From positions 1,116,001 to 1,180,000 of the forward strand of contig OZ059894.1 of NCBI GenBank assembly GCA_964057225.1: 64,000 nucleotides of DNA. The letters are read 5' to 3'. Shown here piece after piece: positions 37,901-50,184 of this stretch. The position numbers and the translations under genes are program-made. The stretch comes from Auanema rhodensis (Eukaryota; Nematoda; Chromadorea; Rhabditida; Rhabditidae). The notes under the pieces are model-generated. The model was not told the origin of the DNA, made no database searches, and saw nothing but the letters and a program-made list of their open reading frames with translations. Within the stretch, counting starts at the first letter, position 1, and each line of letters starts with the position of its first letter.

Positions 37901-40900
37901 CGACGCAGCTTAAAAATCCGCATCGAATGCACTATACTACATTGAGAAACGCTTAATACAAAAATTAATTATGATCGTTTGAAAAATGATGCATTAGTGT
38001 ATGTTGAGTTTCCATGTACACTCAACATTGCTTCCAAAAACATTTTGACAAAAATTTTTTCGAAAAATTTCAAAATAATTTAGCAAAAAGTAGATGTTTT
38101 TAGATTCCTTTTTTCAAGGCAAAGACGATGGACAATGTTTTTCAACGAAAAAATTAATTTTTCAGGGTGAAAATCGAGGATATAAGTGTGAACTTATATC
38201 AGTTGATATCTCGGTGCATTTTTAAGCTAGCGCAAATCTGATAACACGGATCGACGCAGCTTGAAAATCCGCATCGAATGCACTATACTACATTGAGAAA
38301 CGCTTAATACAAAAATTAGTTATGATCGTTTGAAAAATGATGCATTAGTGTATGTTGAGTTTCCATGTACACTCAACATTGCTTCCAAAAACATTTTGAC
38401 AAAAATTTTTTCGAAAAATTTCAAAATAATTTAGCAAACAGTAGATGTTTTTAGATTCCTTTTTTCAAGGCAAAGACGATGGACAATGTTTTTCAACGAA
38501 AAAATTAATTCTTCAGGGTGAAAATCGAGGATATAAGTGTGAACTTATATCAGTTGATATCTCGGTGCATTTTTAAGCTAGCGCAAATCTGATAACACAG
38601 ATCGACGCAGCTTAAAAATCCGCATCGAATGCACTATACTACATTGAGAAACGCTTTATACAAAAATTAGTTATGATCGTTTGAAAAATGATGCATTAGT
38701 GTATGTTGAGTTTCCATGTACACTCAACATTGCTTCCAAAAACATTTTGACAAAAATTTTTTCGAAAAATTTCAAAATAATTTAGCAAAAAGTAGATGTT
38801 TTTAGATTCCTTTTTTCAAGGCAAAGACGATGGACAATGTTTTTCAACGAAAAAATTAATTCTTCAGGGTGAAAATCGAGGATATAAGTGTGAACTTATA
38901 TCAGTTGATATCTCGGTGCATTTTTAAGCTAGCGCAAATCTGATAACACAGATCGACGCAGCTTAAAAATCCGCATCGAATGCACTATACTACATTGAGA
39001 AACGCTCTATACAAAAACTAGTTATGATCGTTTGAAAAATGATGCATTAGTGTATGTTGAGTTTCCATGTACACTCAACATTGCTTCCAAAAACATTTTG
39101 ACAAAAATTTTTTCAAAAAATTTCAAAATAATTTAGCAAAAAGTAGATGTTTTTAGATTCCTTTTTTCAAGGCAAAGACGATGGACAATGTTATTCATCG
39201 AAAAAATTAATTCTTCAGGGTGAAAATCGAGGATATAAGTGTGAACTTATATCAGTTGATATCTCGGTGCATTTTTAAGCTAGCGCAAATCTGATACCAC
39301 AGATCGACGCAGCTTAAAAATCCGCATCGAATGCACTATACTACATTGAGAAACGCTTGATACAAAAATTAGTTATGATCGTTTGAAAAATGATGCATTA
39401 GTGTATGTTGAGTTTCCATGTACACTCAACATTGCTTCCAAAAACATTTTGACAAAAATTTTTTCGAAAAATTTCAAAATAATTTAGCAAACAGTAGATG
39501 TTTTTAGATTCCTTTTTTCAAGGCAAAGACGATGGACAATGTTTTTCAACGAAAAAATTAATTCTTCAGGGTGAAAATCGAGGATATAAGTGTGAACTTA
39601 TATCAGTTGATATCTCGGTGCATTTTTAAGCTAGCGCAAATCTGATAACACAGATCGACGCAGCTTAAAAATCCGCATCGAATGCACTATACTACATTGA
39701 GAAACGCTTTATACAAAAATTAGTTATGATCGTTTGAAAAATGATGCATTAGTGTATGTTGAGTTTCCATGTACACTCAACATTGCTTCCAAAAACATTT
39801 TGACAAAAATTTTTTCGAAAAATTTCAAAATAATTTAGCAAAAAGTAGATGTTTTTAGATTCCTTTTTTCAAGGCAAAGACGATGGACAATGTTTTTCAA
39901 CGAAAAAATTAATTTTTCAGGGTGAAAATCGAGGATATAAGTGTGAACTTATATCAGTTGATATCTCGGTGCATTTTTAAGCTAGCGCAAATCTGATAAC
40001 ACGGATCGACGCAGCTTGAAAATCCGCATCGAATGCACTATACTACATTGAGAAACGCTTAATACAAAAATTAGTTATGATCGTTTGAAAAATGATGCAT
40101 TAGTGTATGTTGAGTTTCCATGTACACTCAACATTGCTTCCAAAAACATTTTGACAAAAATTTTTTCGAAAAATTTCAAAATAATTTAGCAAACAGTAGA
40201 TGTTTTTAGATTCCTTTTTTCAAGGCAAAGACGATGGACAATGTTTTTCAACGAAAAAATTAATTCTTCAGGGTGAAAATCGAGGATATAAGTGTGAACT
40301 TATATCAGTTGATATCTCGGTGCATTTTTAAGCTAGCGCAAATCTGATAACACAGATCGACGCAGCTTAAAAATCCGCATCGAATGCACTATACTACATT
40401 GAGAAACGCTCTATACAAAAACTAGTTATGATCGTTTGAAAAATGATGCATTAGTGTATGTTGAGTTTCCATGTACACTCAACATTGCTTCCAAAAACAT
40501 TTTGACAAAAATTTTTTCAAAAAATTTCAAAATAATTTAGCAAAAAGTAGATGTTTTTAGATTCCTTTTTTCAAGGCAAAGACGATGGACAATGTTATTC
40601 ATCGAAAAAATTAATTCTTCAGGGTGAAAATCGAGGATATAAGTGTGAACTTATATCAGTTGATATCTCGGTGCATTTTTAAGCTAGCGCAAATCTGATA
40701 CCACAGATCGACGCAGCTTAAAAATCCGCATCGAATGCACTATACTACATTGAGAAACGCTTGATACAAAAATTAGTTATGATCGTTTGAAAAATGATGC
40801 ATTAGTGTATGTTGAGTTTCCATGTACACTCAACATTGCTTCCAAAAACATTTTGACAAAAATTTTTTCAAAAAATTTCAAAATAATTTAGCAAAAAGTA

Positions 40901-41761
40901 GATGTTTTTAGATTTCTTTTTTCAAGGCAAACACGATGGACAATGTTTTTCAACGAAAAAATTAATTCTTCAGGGTGAAAATCGAGGATATAAGTGTGAA
41001 CTTATATCAGTTGATATCTCGGTGCATTTTTAAGCTAGCGCAAATCTGATACCACAGATCGACGCAGCTTAAAAGTTCGCATCGAATGCACTATACTACA
41101 TTGAGAAACGCTTAATACAAAAATTAGTTATGATCGTTTGAAAAATGATGCATTAGTGTATGTTGAGTTTCCATGTACACTCAACATTGCTTCCAAAAAC
41201 ATTTTGACAAAAATTTTTTCAAAAAATTTCAAAATAATTTAGCAAAAAGTAGATGTTTTTAGATTTCTTTTTTCAAGGCAAACACGATGGACAATGTTTT
41301 TCAACGAAAAAATTAATTCTTCAGGGTGAAAATCGAGGATATAAGTGTGAAATTATATCAGTTGATATCTCGGTGCATTTTTAAGCTAGCGCAAATCTGA
41401 TAACAAAGATCGACGCAGCTTAAAAATCCGCATTGAATGCACTATACTACATTGAGAAACGCTCAATACAAAAATTAGTTATGATCGTTTGAAAAATGAT
41501 GCATTAGTGTATGTTGAGTTTCCATGTACACTCAACATTGCTTCCAAAAACATTTTGACAAAAATTTTTTCAAAAAATTTCAAAATAATTTAGCAAAAAG
41601 TAGATGTTTTTAGATTCCTTTTTTGAAGGCAAAGACGATGGACAATGTTATTCATCGAAAAAATTAATTCTTCAGGGTGAAAATCGAGGATATAAGTGTG
41701 AACTTATATCAGTTGATATCTCGGTGCATTTTTAAGCTAGCGCAAATCTGATACCACAGAT
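37901..41761. repeat. Eleven-unit block starting with type a
   Basis: The block starts with the first A68 unit (AATTAATTATG), the mark of mature type a. Order: a (37901), b (38252), c (38603), e (38954), hybrid G55 with C188 (39305), c-like with T260 (39656), b (40007), e (40358), f (40709), g with G16 (41060), h (41411). The next A68 unit is 3861 bp downstream, exactly eleven units. The order is an a-b-c-e run with a partial internal duplication of b/c, then e-f-g-h. The last unit has a private G in the T-run (TTTTTTGAAGG). Confidence 0.75.
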
Positions 41762-44568
41762 CGACGCAGCTTAAAAATCCGCATCGAATGCACTATACTA
41801 CATTGAGAAACGCTTAATACAAAAATTAATTATGATCGTTTGAAAAATGATGCATTAGTGTATGTTGAGTTTCCATGTACACTCAACATTGCTTCCAAAA
41901 ACATTTTGACAAAAATTTTTTCGAAAAATTTCAAAATAATTTAGCAAAAAGTAGATGTTTTTAGATTCCTTTTTTCAAGGCAAAGACGATGGACAATGTT
42001 TTTCAACGAAAAAATTAATTTTTCAGGGTGAAAATCGAGGATATAAGTGTGAACTTATATCAGTTGATATCTCGGTGCATTTTTAAGCTAGCGCAAATCT
42101 GATAACACGGATCGACGCAGCTTGAAAATCCGCATCGAATGCACTATACTACATTGAGAAACGCTTAATACAAAAATTAGTTATGATCGTTTGAAAAATG
42201 ATGCATTAGTGTATGTTGAGTTTCCATGTACACTCAACATTGCTTCCAAAAACATTTTGACAAAAATTTTTTCGAAAAATTTCAAAATAATTTAGCAAAC
42301 AGTAGATGTTTTTAGATTCCTTTTTTCAAGGCAAAGACGATGGACAATGTTTTTCAACGAAAAAATTAATTCTTCAGGGTGAAAATCGAGGATATAAGTG
42401 TGAACTTATATCAGTTGATATCTCGGTGCATTTTTAAGCTAGCGCAAATCTGATAACACAGATCGACGCAGCTTAAAAATCCGCATCGAATGCACTATAG
42501 TACATTGAGAAACGCTTTATACAAAAATTAGTTATGATCGTTTGAAAAATGATGCATTAGTGTATGTTGAGTTTCCATGTACACTCAACATTGCTTCCAA
42601 AAACATTTTGACAAAAATTTTTTCGAAAAATTTCAAAATAATTTAGCAAAAAGTAGATGTTTTTAGATTCCTTTTTTCAAGGCAAAGACGATGGACAATG
42701 TTTTTCAACGAAAAAATTAATTCTTCAGGGTGAAAATCGAGGATATAAATGTGAACTTATATCAGTTGATATCTCGGTGCATTTTTAAGCTAGCGCAAAT
42801 CTGATAACACGGATCGACGCAGCTTAAAAATCCGCATCGAATGCACTATACTACATTGAGAAACGCTTAATACAAAATTAGTTATGATCGTTTGAAAAAT
42901 GATGCATTAGTGTATGTTGAGTTTCCATGTACACTCAACATTGCTTCCAAAAACATTTTGACAAAAATTTTTTCGAAAAATTTCAAAATAATTTAGCAAA
43001 AAGTAGATGTTTTTAGATTCCTTTTTTCAAGGCAAAGACGATGGACAATGTTTTTCAACGAAAAAATTAATTCTTCAGGGTGAAAATCGAGGGTATATGT
43101 GTGAACTTATATCAGTTGATATCTCGGTGCATTTTTAAGCTAGCGCAAATCTGATAACACAGATCGACGCAGCTTAAAAATCCGCATCGAATGCACTATA
43201 CTACATTGAGAAACGCTCTATACAAAAACTAGTTATGATCGTTTGAAAAATGATGCATTAGTGTATGTTGAGTTTCCATGTACACTCAACATTGCTTCCA
43301 AAAACATTTTGACAAAAATTTTTTCAAAAAATTTCAAAATAATTTAGCAAAAAGTAGATGTTTTTAGATTCCTTTTTTCAAGGCAAAGACGATGGACAAT
43401 GTTATTCATCGAAAAAATTAATTCTTCAGGGTGAAAATCGAGGATATAAGTGTGAACTTATATCAGTTGATATCTCGGTGCATTTTTAAGCTAGCGCAAA
43501 TCTGATACCACAGATCGACGCAGCTTAAAAATCCGCATCGAATGCACTATACTACATTGAGAAACGCTTGATACAAAAATTAGTTATGATCGTTTGAAAA
43601 ATGATGCATTAGTGTATGTTGAGTTTCCATGTACACTCAACATTGCTTCCAAAAACATTTTGACAAAAATTTTTTCAAAAAATTTCAAAATAATTTAGCA
43701 AAAAGTAGATGTTTTTAGATTTCTTTTTTCAAGGCAAACACGATGGACAATGTTTTTCAACGAAAAAATTAATTCTTCAGGGTGAAAATCGAGGATATAA
43801 GTGTGAACTTATATCAGTTGATATCTCGGTGCATTTTTAAGCTAGCGCAAATCTGATACCACAGATCGACGCAGCTTAAAAGTTCGCATCGAATGCACTA
43901 TACTACATTGAGAAACGCTTAATACAAAAATTAGTTATGATCGTTTGAAAAATGATGCATTAGTGTATGTTGAGTTTCCATGTACACTCAACATTGCTTC
44001 CAAAAACATTTTGACAAAAATTTTTTCAAAAAATTTCAAAATAATTTAGCAAAAAGTAGATGTTTTTAGATTTCTTTTTTCAAGGCAAACACGATGGACA
44101 ATGTTTTTCAACGAAAAAATTAATTCTTCAGGGTGAAAATCGAGGATATAAGTGTGAAATTATATCAGTTGATATCTCGGTGCATTTTTAAGCTAGCGCA
44201 AATCTGATAACAAAGATCGACGCAGCTTAAAAATCCGCATTGAATGCACTATACTACATTGAGAAACGCTCAATACAAAAATTAGTTATGATCGTTTGAA
44301 AAATGATGCATTAGTGTATGTTGAGTTTCCATGTACACTCAACATTGCTTCCAAAAACATTTTGACAAAAATTTTTTCAAAAAATTTCAAAATAATTTAG
44401 CAAAAAGTAGATGTTTTTAGATTCCTTTTTTCAAGGCAAAGACGATGGACAATGTTATTCATCGAAAAAATTAATTCTTCAGGGTGAAAATCGAGGATAT
44501 AAGTGTGAACTTATATCAGTTGATATCTCGGTGCATTTTTAAGCTAGCGCAAATCTGATACCACAGAT
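41762..44568. repeat. Eight-unit HOR copy 1, order a-b-c-d-e-f-g-h
   Basis: Units start at 41762 (a), 42113 (b), 42464 (c), 42815 (d, 350 bp), 43165 (e), 43516 (f), 43867 (g, G16) and 44218 (h). Length is 2807 bp because d lacks one A at 60-64. The d unit also has GGGTATATGTG in place of GGATATAAGTG at 278-288. The c unit here carries A286, an ACACGGAT end and a private G (ACTATAGTAC), unlike c in the next copies. Confidence 0.85.
42815..43164. repeat. Isolated 350-bp unit in the right half (type d)
   Basis: This unit lacks one A in the 60-64 A-run, like the eight 350-bp units between 3511 and 13681, but lies 29 kb from the nearest of them. The unit before it (42464) has A286 and the ACACGGAT end, the same context that precedes most left-hand 350-bp units. 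It differs from most of them in having C208 and GGGTATATGTG at 278-288. Confidence 0.85.
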
Positions 44569-47376
44569 CGACGCAGCTTAAAAATCCGCATCGAATGCAC
44601 TATACTACATTGAGAAACGCTTAATACAAAAATTAATTATGATCGTTTGAAAAATGATGCATTAGTGTATGTTGAGTTTCCATGTACACTCAACATTGCT
44701 TCCAAAAACATTTTGACAAAAATTTTTTCGAAAAATTTCAAAATAATTTAGCAAAAAGTAGATGTTTTTAGATTCCTTTTTTCAAGGCAAAGACGATGGA
44801 CAATGTTTTTCAACGAAAAAATTAATTTTTCAGGGTGAAAATCGAGGATATAAGTGTGAACTTATATCAGTTGATATCTCGGTGCATTTTTAAGCTAGCG
44901 CAAATCTGATAACACGGATCGACGCAGCTTGAAAATCCGCATCGAATGCACTATACTACATTGAGAAACGCTTGATACAAAAATTAGTTATGATCGTTTG
45001 AAAAATGATGCATTAGTGTATGTTGAGTTTCCATGTACACTCAACATTGCTTCCAAAAACATTTTGACAAAAAGTTTTTCGAAAAATTTCAAAATAATTT
45101 AGCAAACAGTAGATGTTTTTAGATTCCTTTTTTCAAGGCAAAGACGATGGACAATGTTTTTCAACGAAAAAATTAATTCTTCAGGGTGAAAATCGAGGAT
45201 ATAAGTGTGAACTTATATCAGTTGATATCTCGGTGCATTTTTAAGCTAGCGCAAATCTGATAACACAGATCGACGCAGCTTAAAAATCCGCATCGAATGC
45301 ACTATACTACATTGAGAAACGCTTTATACAAAAATTAGTTATGATCGTTTGAAAAATGATGCATTAGTGTATGTTGAGTTTCCATGTACACTCAACATTG
45401 CTTCCAAAAACATTTTGACAAAAATTTTTTCGAAAAATTTCAAAATAATTTAGCAAAAAGTAGATGTTTTTAGATTCCTTTTTTCAAGGCAAAGACGATG
45501 GACAATGTTTTTCAACGAAAAAATTAATTCTTCAGGGTGAAAATCGAGGATATAAGTGTGAACTTATATCAGTTGATATCTCGGTGCATTTTTAAGCTAG
45601 CGCAAATCTGATAACACAGATCGACGCAGCTTAAAAATCCGCATCGAATGCACTATACTACATTGAGAAACGCTCTATACAAAAACTAGTTATGATCGTT
45701 TGAAAAATGATGCATTAGTGTATGTTGAGTTTCCATGTACACTCAACATTGCTTCCAAAAACATTTTGACAAAAATTTTTTCGAAAAATTTCAAAATAAT
45801 TTAGCAAAAAGTAGATGTTTTTAGATTCCTTTTTTCAAGGCAAAGACGATGGACAATGTTTTTCAACGAAAAAATTAATTCTTCAGGGTGAAAATCGAGG
45901 GTATATGTGTGAACTTATATCAGTTGATATCTCGGTGCATTTTTAAGCTAGCGCAAATCTGATAACACAGATCGACGCAGCTTAAAAATCCGCATCGAAT
46001 GCACTATACTACATTGAGAAACGCTCTATACAAAAACTAGTTATGATCGTTTGAAAAATGATGCATTAGTGTATGTTGAGTTTCCATGTACACTCAACAT
46101 TGCTTCCAAAAACATTTTGACAAAAATTTTTTCAAAAAATTTCAAAATAATTTAGCAAAAAGTAGATGTTTTTAGATTCCTTTTTTCAAGGCAAAGACGA
46201 TGGACAATGTTATTCATCGAAAAAATTAATTCTTCAGGGTGAAAATCGAGGATATAAGTGTGAACTTATATCAGTTGATATCTCGGTGCATTTTTAAGCT
46301 AGCGCAAATCTGATACCACAGATCGACGCAGCTTAAAAATCCGCATCGAATGCACTATACTACATTGAGAAACGCTTGATACAAAAATTAGTTATGATCG
46401 TTTGAAAAATGATGCATTAGTGTATGTTGAGTTTCCATGTACACTCAACATTGCTTCCAAAAACATTTTGACAAAAATTTTTTCAAAAAATTTCAAAATA
46501 ATTTAGCAAAAAGTAGATGTTTTTAGATTTCTTTTTTCAAGGCAAACACGATGGACAATGTTTTTCAACGAAAAAATTAATTCTTCAGGGTGAAAATCGA
46601 GGATATAAGTGTGAACTTATATCAGTTGATATCTCGGTGCATTTTTAAGCTAGCGCAAATCTGATACCACAGATCGACGCAGCTTAAAAGTTCGCATCGA
46701 ATGCACTATACTACATTGAGAAACGCTTAATACAAAAATTAGTTATGATCGTTTGAAAAATGATGCATTAGTGTATGTTGAGTTTCCATGTACACTCAAC
46801 ATTGCTTCCAAAAACATTTTGACAAAAATTTTTTCAAAAAATTTCAAAATAATTTAGCAAAAAGTAGATGTTTTTAGATTTCTTTTTTCAAGGCAAACAC
46901 GATGGACAATGTTTTTCAACGAAAAAATTAATTCTTCAGGGTGAAAATCGAGGATATAAGTGTGAAATTATATCAGTTGATATCTCGGTGCATTTTTAAG
47001 CTAGCGCAAATCTGATAACAAAGATCGACGCAGCTTAAAAATCCGCATTGAATGCACTATACTACATTGAGAAACGCTCAATACAAAAATTAGTTATGAT
47101 CGTTTGAAAAATGATGCATTAGTGTATGTTGAGTTTCCATGTACACTCAACATTGCTTCCAAAAACATTTTGACAAAAATTTTTTCAAAAAATTTCAAAA
47201 TAATTTAGCAAAAAGTAGATGTTTTTAGATTCCTTTTTTCAAGGCAAAGACGATGGACAATGTTATTCATCGAAAAAATTAATTCTTCAGGGTGAAAATC
47301 GAGGATATAAGTGTGAACTTATATCAGTTGATATCTCGGTGCATTTTTAAGCTAGCGCAAATCTGATACCACAGAT
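44569..47376. repeat. Eight-unit HOR copy 2, order a-b-c-d/e-e-f-g-h
   Basis: Units start at 44569, 44920, 45271, 45622, 45973, 46324, 46675 and 47026; the length is 2808 bp. The b unit has gained G55 and AAAAAGTTTTT at 150-160, shared with the following b at 47728. The fourth unit (45622) has an e-type left part (C54 T55, C65) and a d-type right part (G162, GGGTATATGTG), so it is a recombinant that has replaced the 350-bp unit. Confidence 0.85.
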
Positions 47377-50184
47377 CGACGCAGCTTAAAAATCCGCATC
47401 GAATGCACTATACTACATTGAGAAACGCTTAATACAAAAATTAATTATGATCGTTTGAAAAATGATGCATTAGTGTATGTTGAGTTTCCATGTACACTCA
47501 ACATTGCTTCCAAAAACATTTTGACAAAAATTTTTTCGAAAAATTTCAAAATAATTTAGCAAAAAGTAGATGTTTTTAGATTCCTTTTTTCAAGGCAAAG
47601 ACGATGGACAATGTTTTTCAACGAAAAAATTAATTTTTCAGGGTGAAAATCGAGGATATAAGTGTGAACTTATATCAGTTGATATCTCGGTGCATTTTTA
47701 AGCTAGCGCAAATCTGATAACACGGATCGACGCAGCTTGAAAATCCGCATCGAATGCACTATACTACATTGAGAAACGCTTGATACAAAAATTAGTTATG
47801 ATCGTTTGAAAAATGATGCATTAGTGTATGTTGAGTTTCCATGTACACTCAACATTGCTTCCAAAAACATTTTGACAAAAAGTTTTTCGAAAAATTTCAA
47901 AATAATTTAGCAAACAGTAGATGTTTTTAGATTCCTTTTTTCAAGGCAAAGACGATGGACAATGTTTTTCAACGAAAAAATTAATTCTTCAGGGTGAAAA
48001 TCGAGGATATAAGTGTGAACTTATATCAGTTGATATCTCGGTGCATTTTTAAGCTAGCGCAAATCTGATAACACAGATCGACGCAGCTTAAAAATCCGCA
48101 TCGAATGCACTATACTACATTGAGAAACGCTTTATACAAAAATTAGTTATGATCGTTTGAAAAATGATGCATTAGTGTATGTTGAGTTTCCATGTACACT
48201 CAACATTGCTTCCAAAAACATTTTGACAAAAATTTTTTCGAAAAATTTCAAAATAATTTAGCAAAAAGTAGATGTTTTTAGATTCCTTTTTTCAAGGCAA
48301 AGACGATGGACAATGTTTTTCAACGAAAAAATTAATTCTTCAGGGTGAAAATCGAGGATATAAGTGTGAACTTATATCAGTTGATATCTCGGTGCATTTT
48401 TAAGCTAGCGCAAATCTGATAACACAGATCGACGCAGCTTAAAAATCCGCATCGAATGCACTATACTACATTGAGAAACGCTCTATACAAAAACTAGTTA
48501 TGATCGTTTGAAAAATGATGCATTAGTGTATGTTGAGTTTCCATGTACACTCAACATTGCTTCCAAAAACATTTTGACAAAAATTTTTTCAAAAAATTTC
48601 AAAATAATTTAGCAAAAAGTAGATGTTTTTAGATTCCTTTTTTCAAGGCAAAGACGATGGACAATGTTATTCATCGAAAAAATTAATTCTTCAGGGTGAA
48701 AATCGAGGATATAAGTGTGAACTTATATCAGTTGATATCTCGGTGCATTTTTAAGCTAGCGCAAATCTGATACCACAGATCGACGCAGCTTAAAAATTCG
48801 CATCGAATGCACTATACTACATTGAGAAACGCTTAATACAAAAATTAGTTATGATCGTTTGAAAAATGATGCATTAGTGTATGTTGAGTTTCCATGTACA
48901 CTCAACATTGCTTCCAAAAACATTTTGACAAAAATTTTTTCAAAAAATTTCAAAATAATTTAGCAAAAAGTAGATGTTTTTAGATTTCTTTTTTCAAGGC
49001 AAACACGATGGACAATGTTTTTCAACGAAAAAATTAATTCTTCAGGGTGAAAATCGAGGATATAAGTGTGAAATTATATCAGTTGATATCTCGGTGCATT
49101 TTTAAGCTAGCGCAAATCTGATAACAAAGATCGACGCAGCTTAAAAATCCGCATTGAATGCACTATACTACATTGAGAAACGCTCAATACAAAAATTAGT
49201 TATGATCGTTTGAAAAATGATGCATTAGTGTATGTTGAGTTTCCATGTACACTCAACATTGCTTCCAAAAACATTTTGACAAAAATTTTTTCAAAAAATT
49301 TCAAAATAATTTAGCAAAAAGTAGATGTTTTTAGATTCCTTTTTTCAAGGCAAAGACGATGGACAATGTTATTCATCGAAAAAATTAATTCTTCAGGGTG
49401 AAAATCGAGGATATAAGTGTGAACTTATATCAGTTGATATCTCGGTGCATTTTTAAGCTAGCGCAAATCTGATACCACAGATCGACGCAGCTTAAAAATT
49501 CGCATCGAATGCACTATACTACATTGAGAAACGCTTAATACAAAAACTAGTTATGATCGTTTGAAAAATGATGCATTAGTGTATGTTGAGTTTCCATGTA
49601 CACTCAACATTGCTTCCAAAAACATTTTGACAAAAATTTTTTCAAAAAATTTCAAAATAATTTAGCAAAAAGTAGATGTTTTTAGATTTCTTTTTCCAAG
49701 GCAAACACGATGGACAATGTTTTTCAACGAAAAAATTAATTCTTCAGGGTGAAAATCGAGGATATAAGTGTGAAATTATATCAGTTGATATCTCGGTGCA
49801 TTTTTAAGCTAGCGCAAATCTGATAACAAAGATCGACGCAGCTTAAAAATCCGCATTGAATGCACTATACTACATTGAGAAACGCTCAATACAAAAATTA
49901 GTTATGATCGTTTGAAAAATGATGCATTAGTGTATGTTGAGTTTCCATGTACACTCAACATTGCTTCCAAAAACATTTTGACAAAAATTTTTTCAAAAAA
50001 TTTCAAAATAATTTAGCAAAAAGTAGATGTTTTTAGATTCCTTTTTTCAAGGCAAAGACGATGGACAATGTTATTCATCGAAAAAATTAATTCTTCAGGG
50101 TGAAAATCGAGGATATAAGTGTGAACTTATATCAGTTGATATCTCGGTGCATTTTTAAGCTAGCGCAAATCTGATACCACAGAT
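47377..50184. repeat. Eight-unit HOR, third a-b-c-e-g-h-g2-h copy
   Basis: Units at 47377 (a, A68), 47728 (b), 48079 (c), 48430 (e), 48781 (g, T18 without G16), 49132 (h), 49483 (g2) and 49834 (h). The left half matches the preceding a-b-c copy, including b with G55 and AAAAAGTTTTT. From the e unit onward it matches 32285-34039. The two eight-unit HOR orders are therefore joined at about the c/e boundary (48079-48780). Confidence 0.85.
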
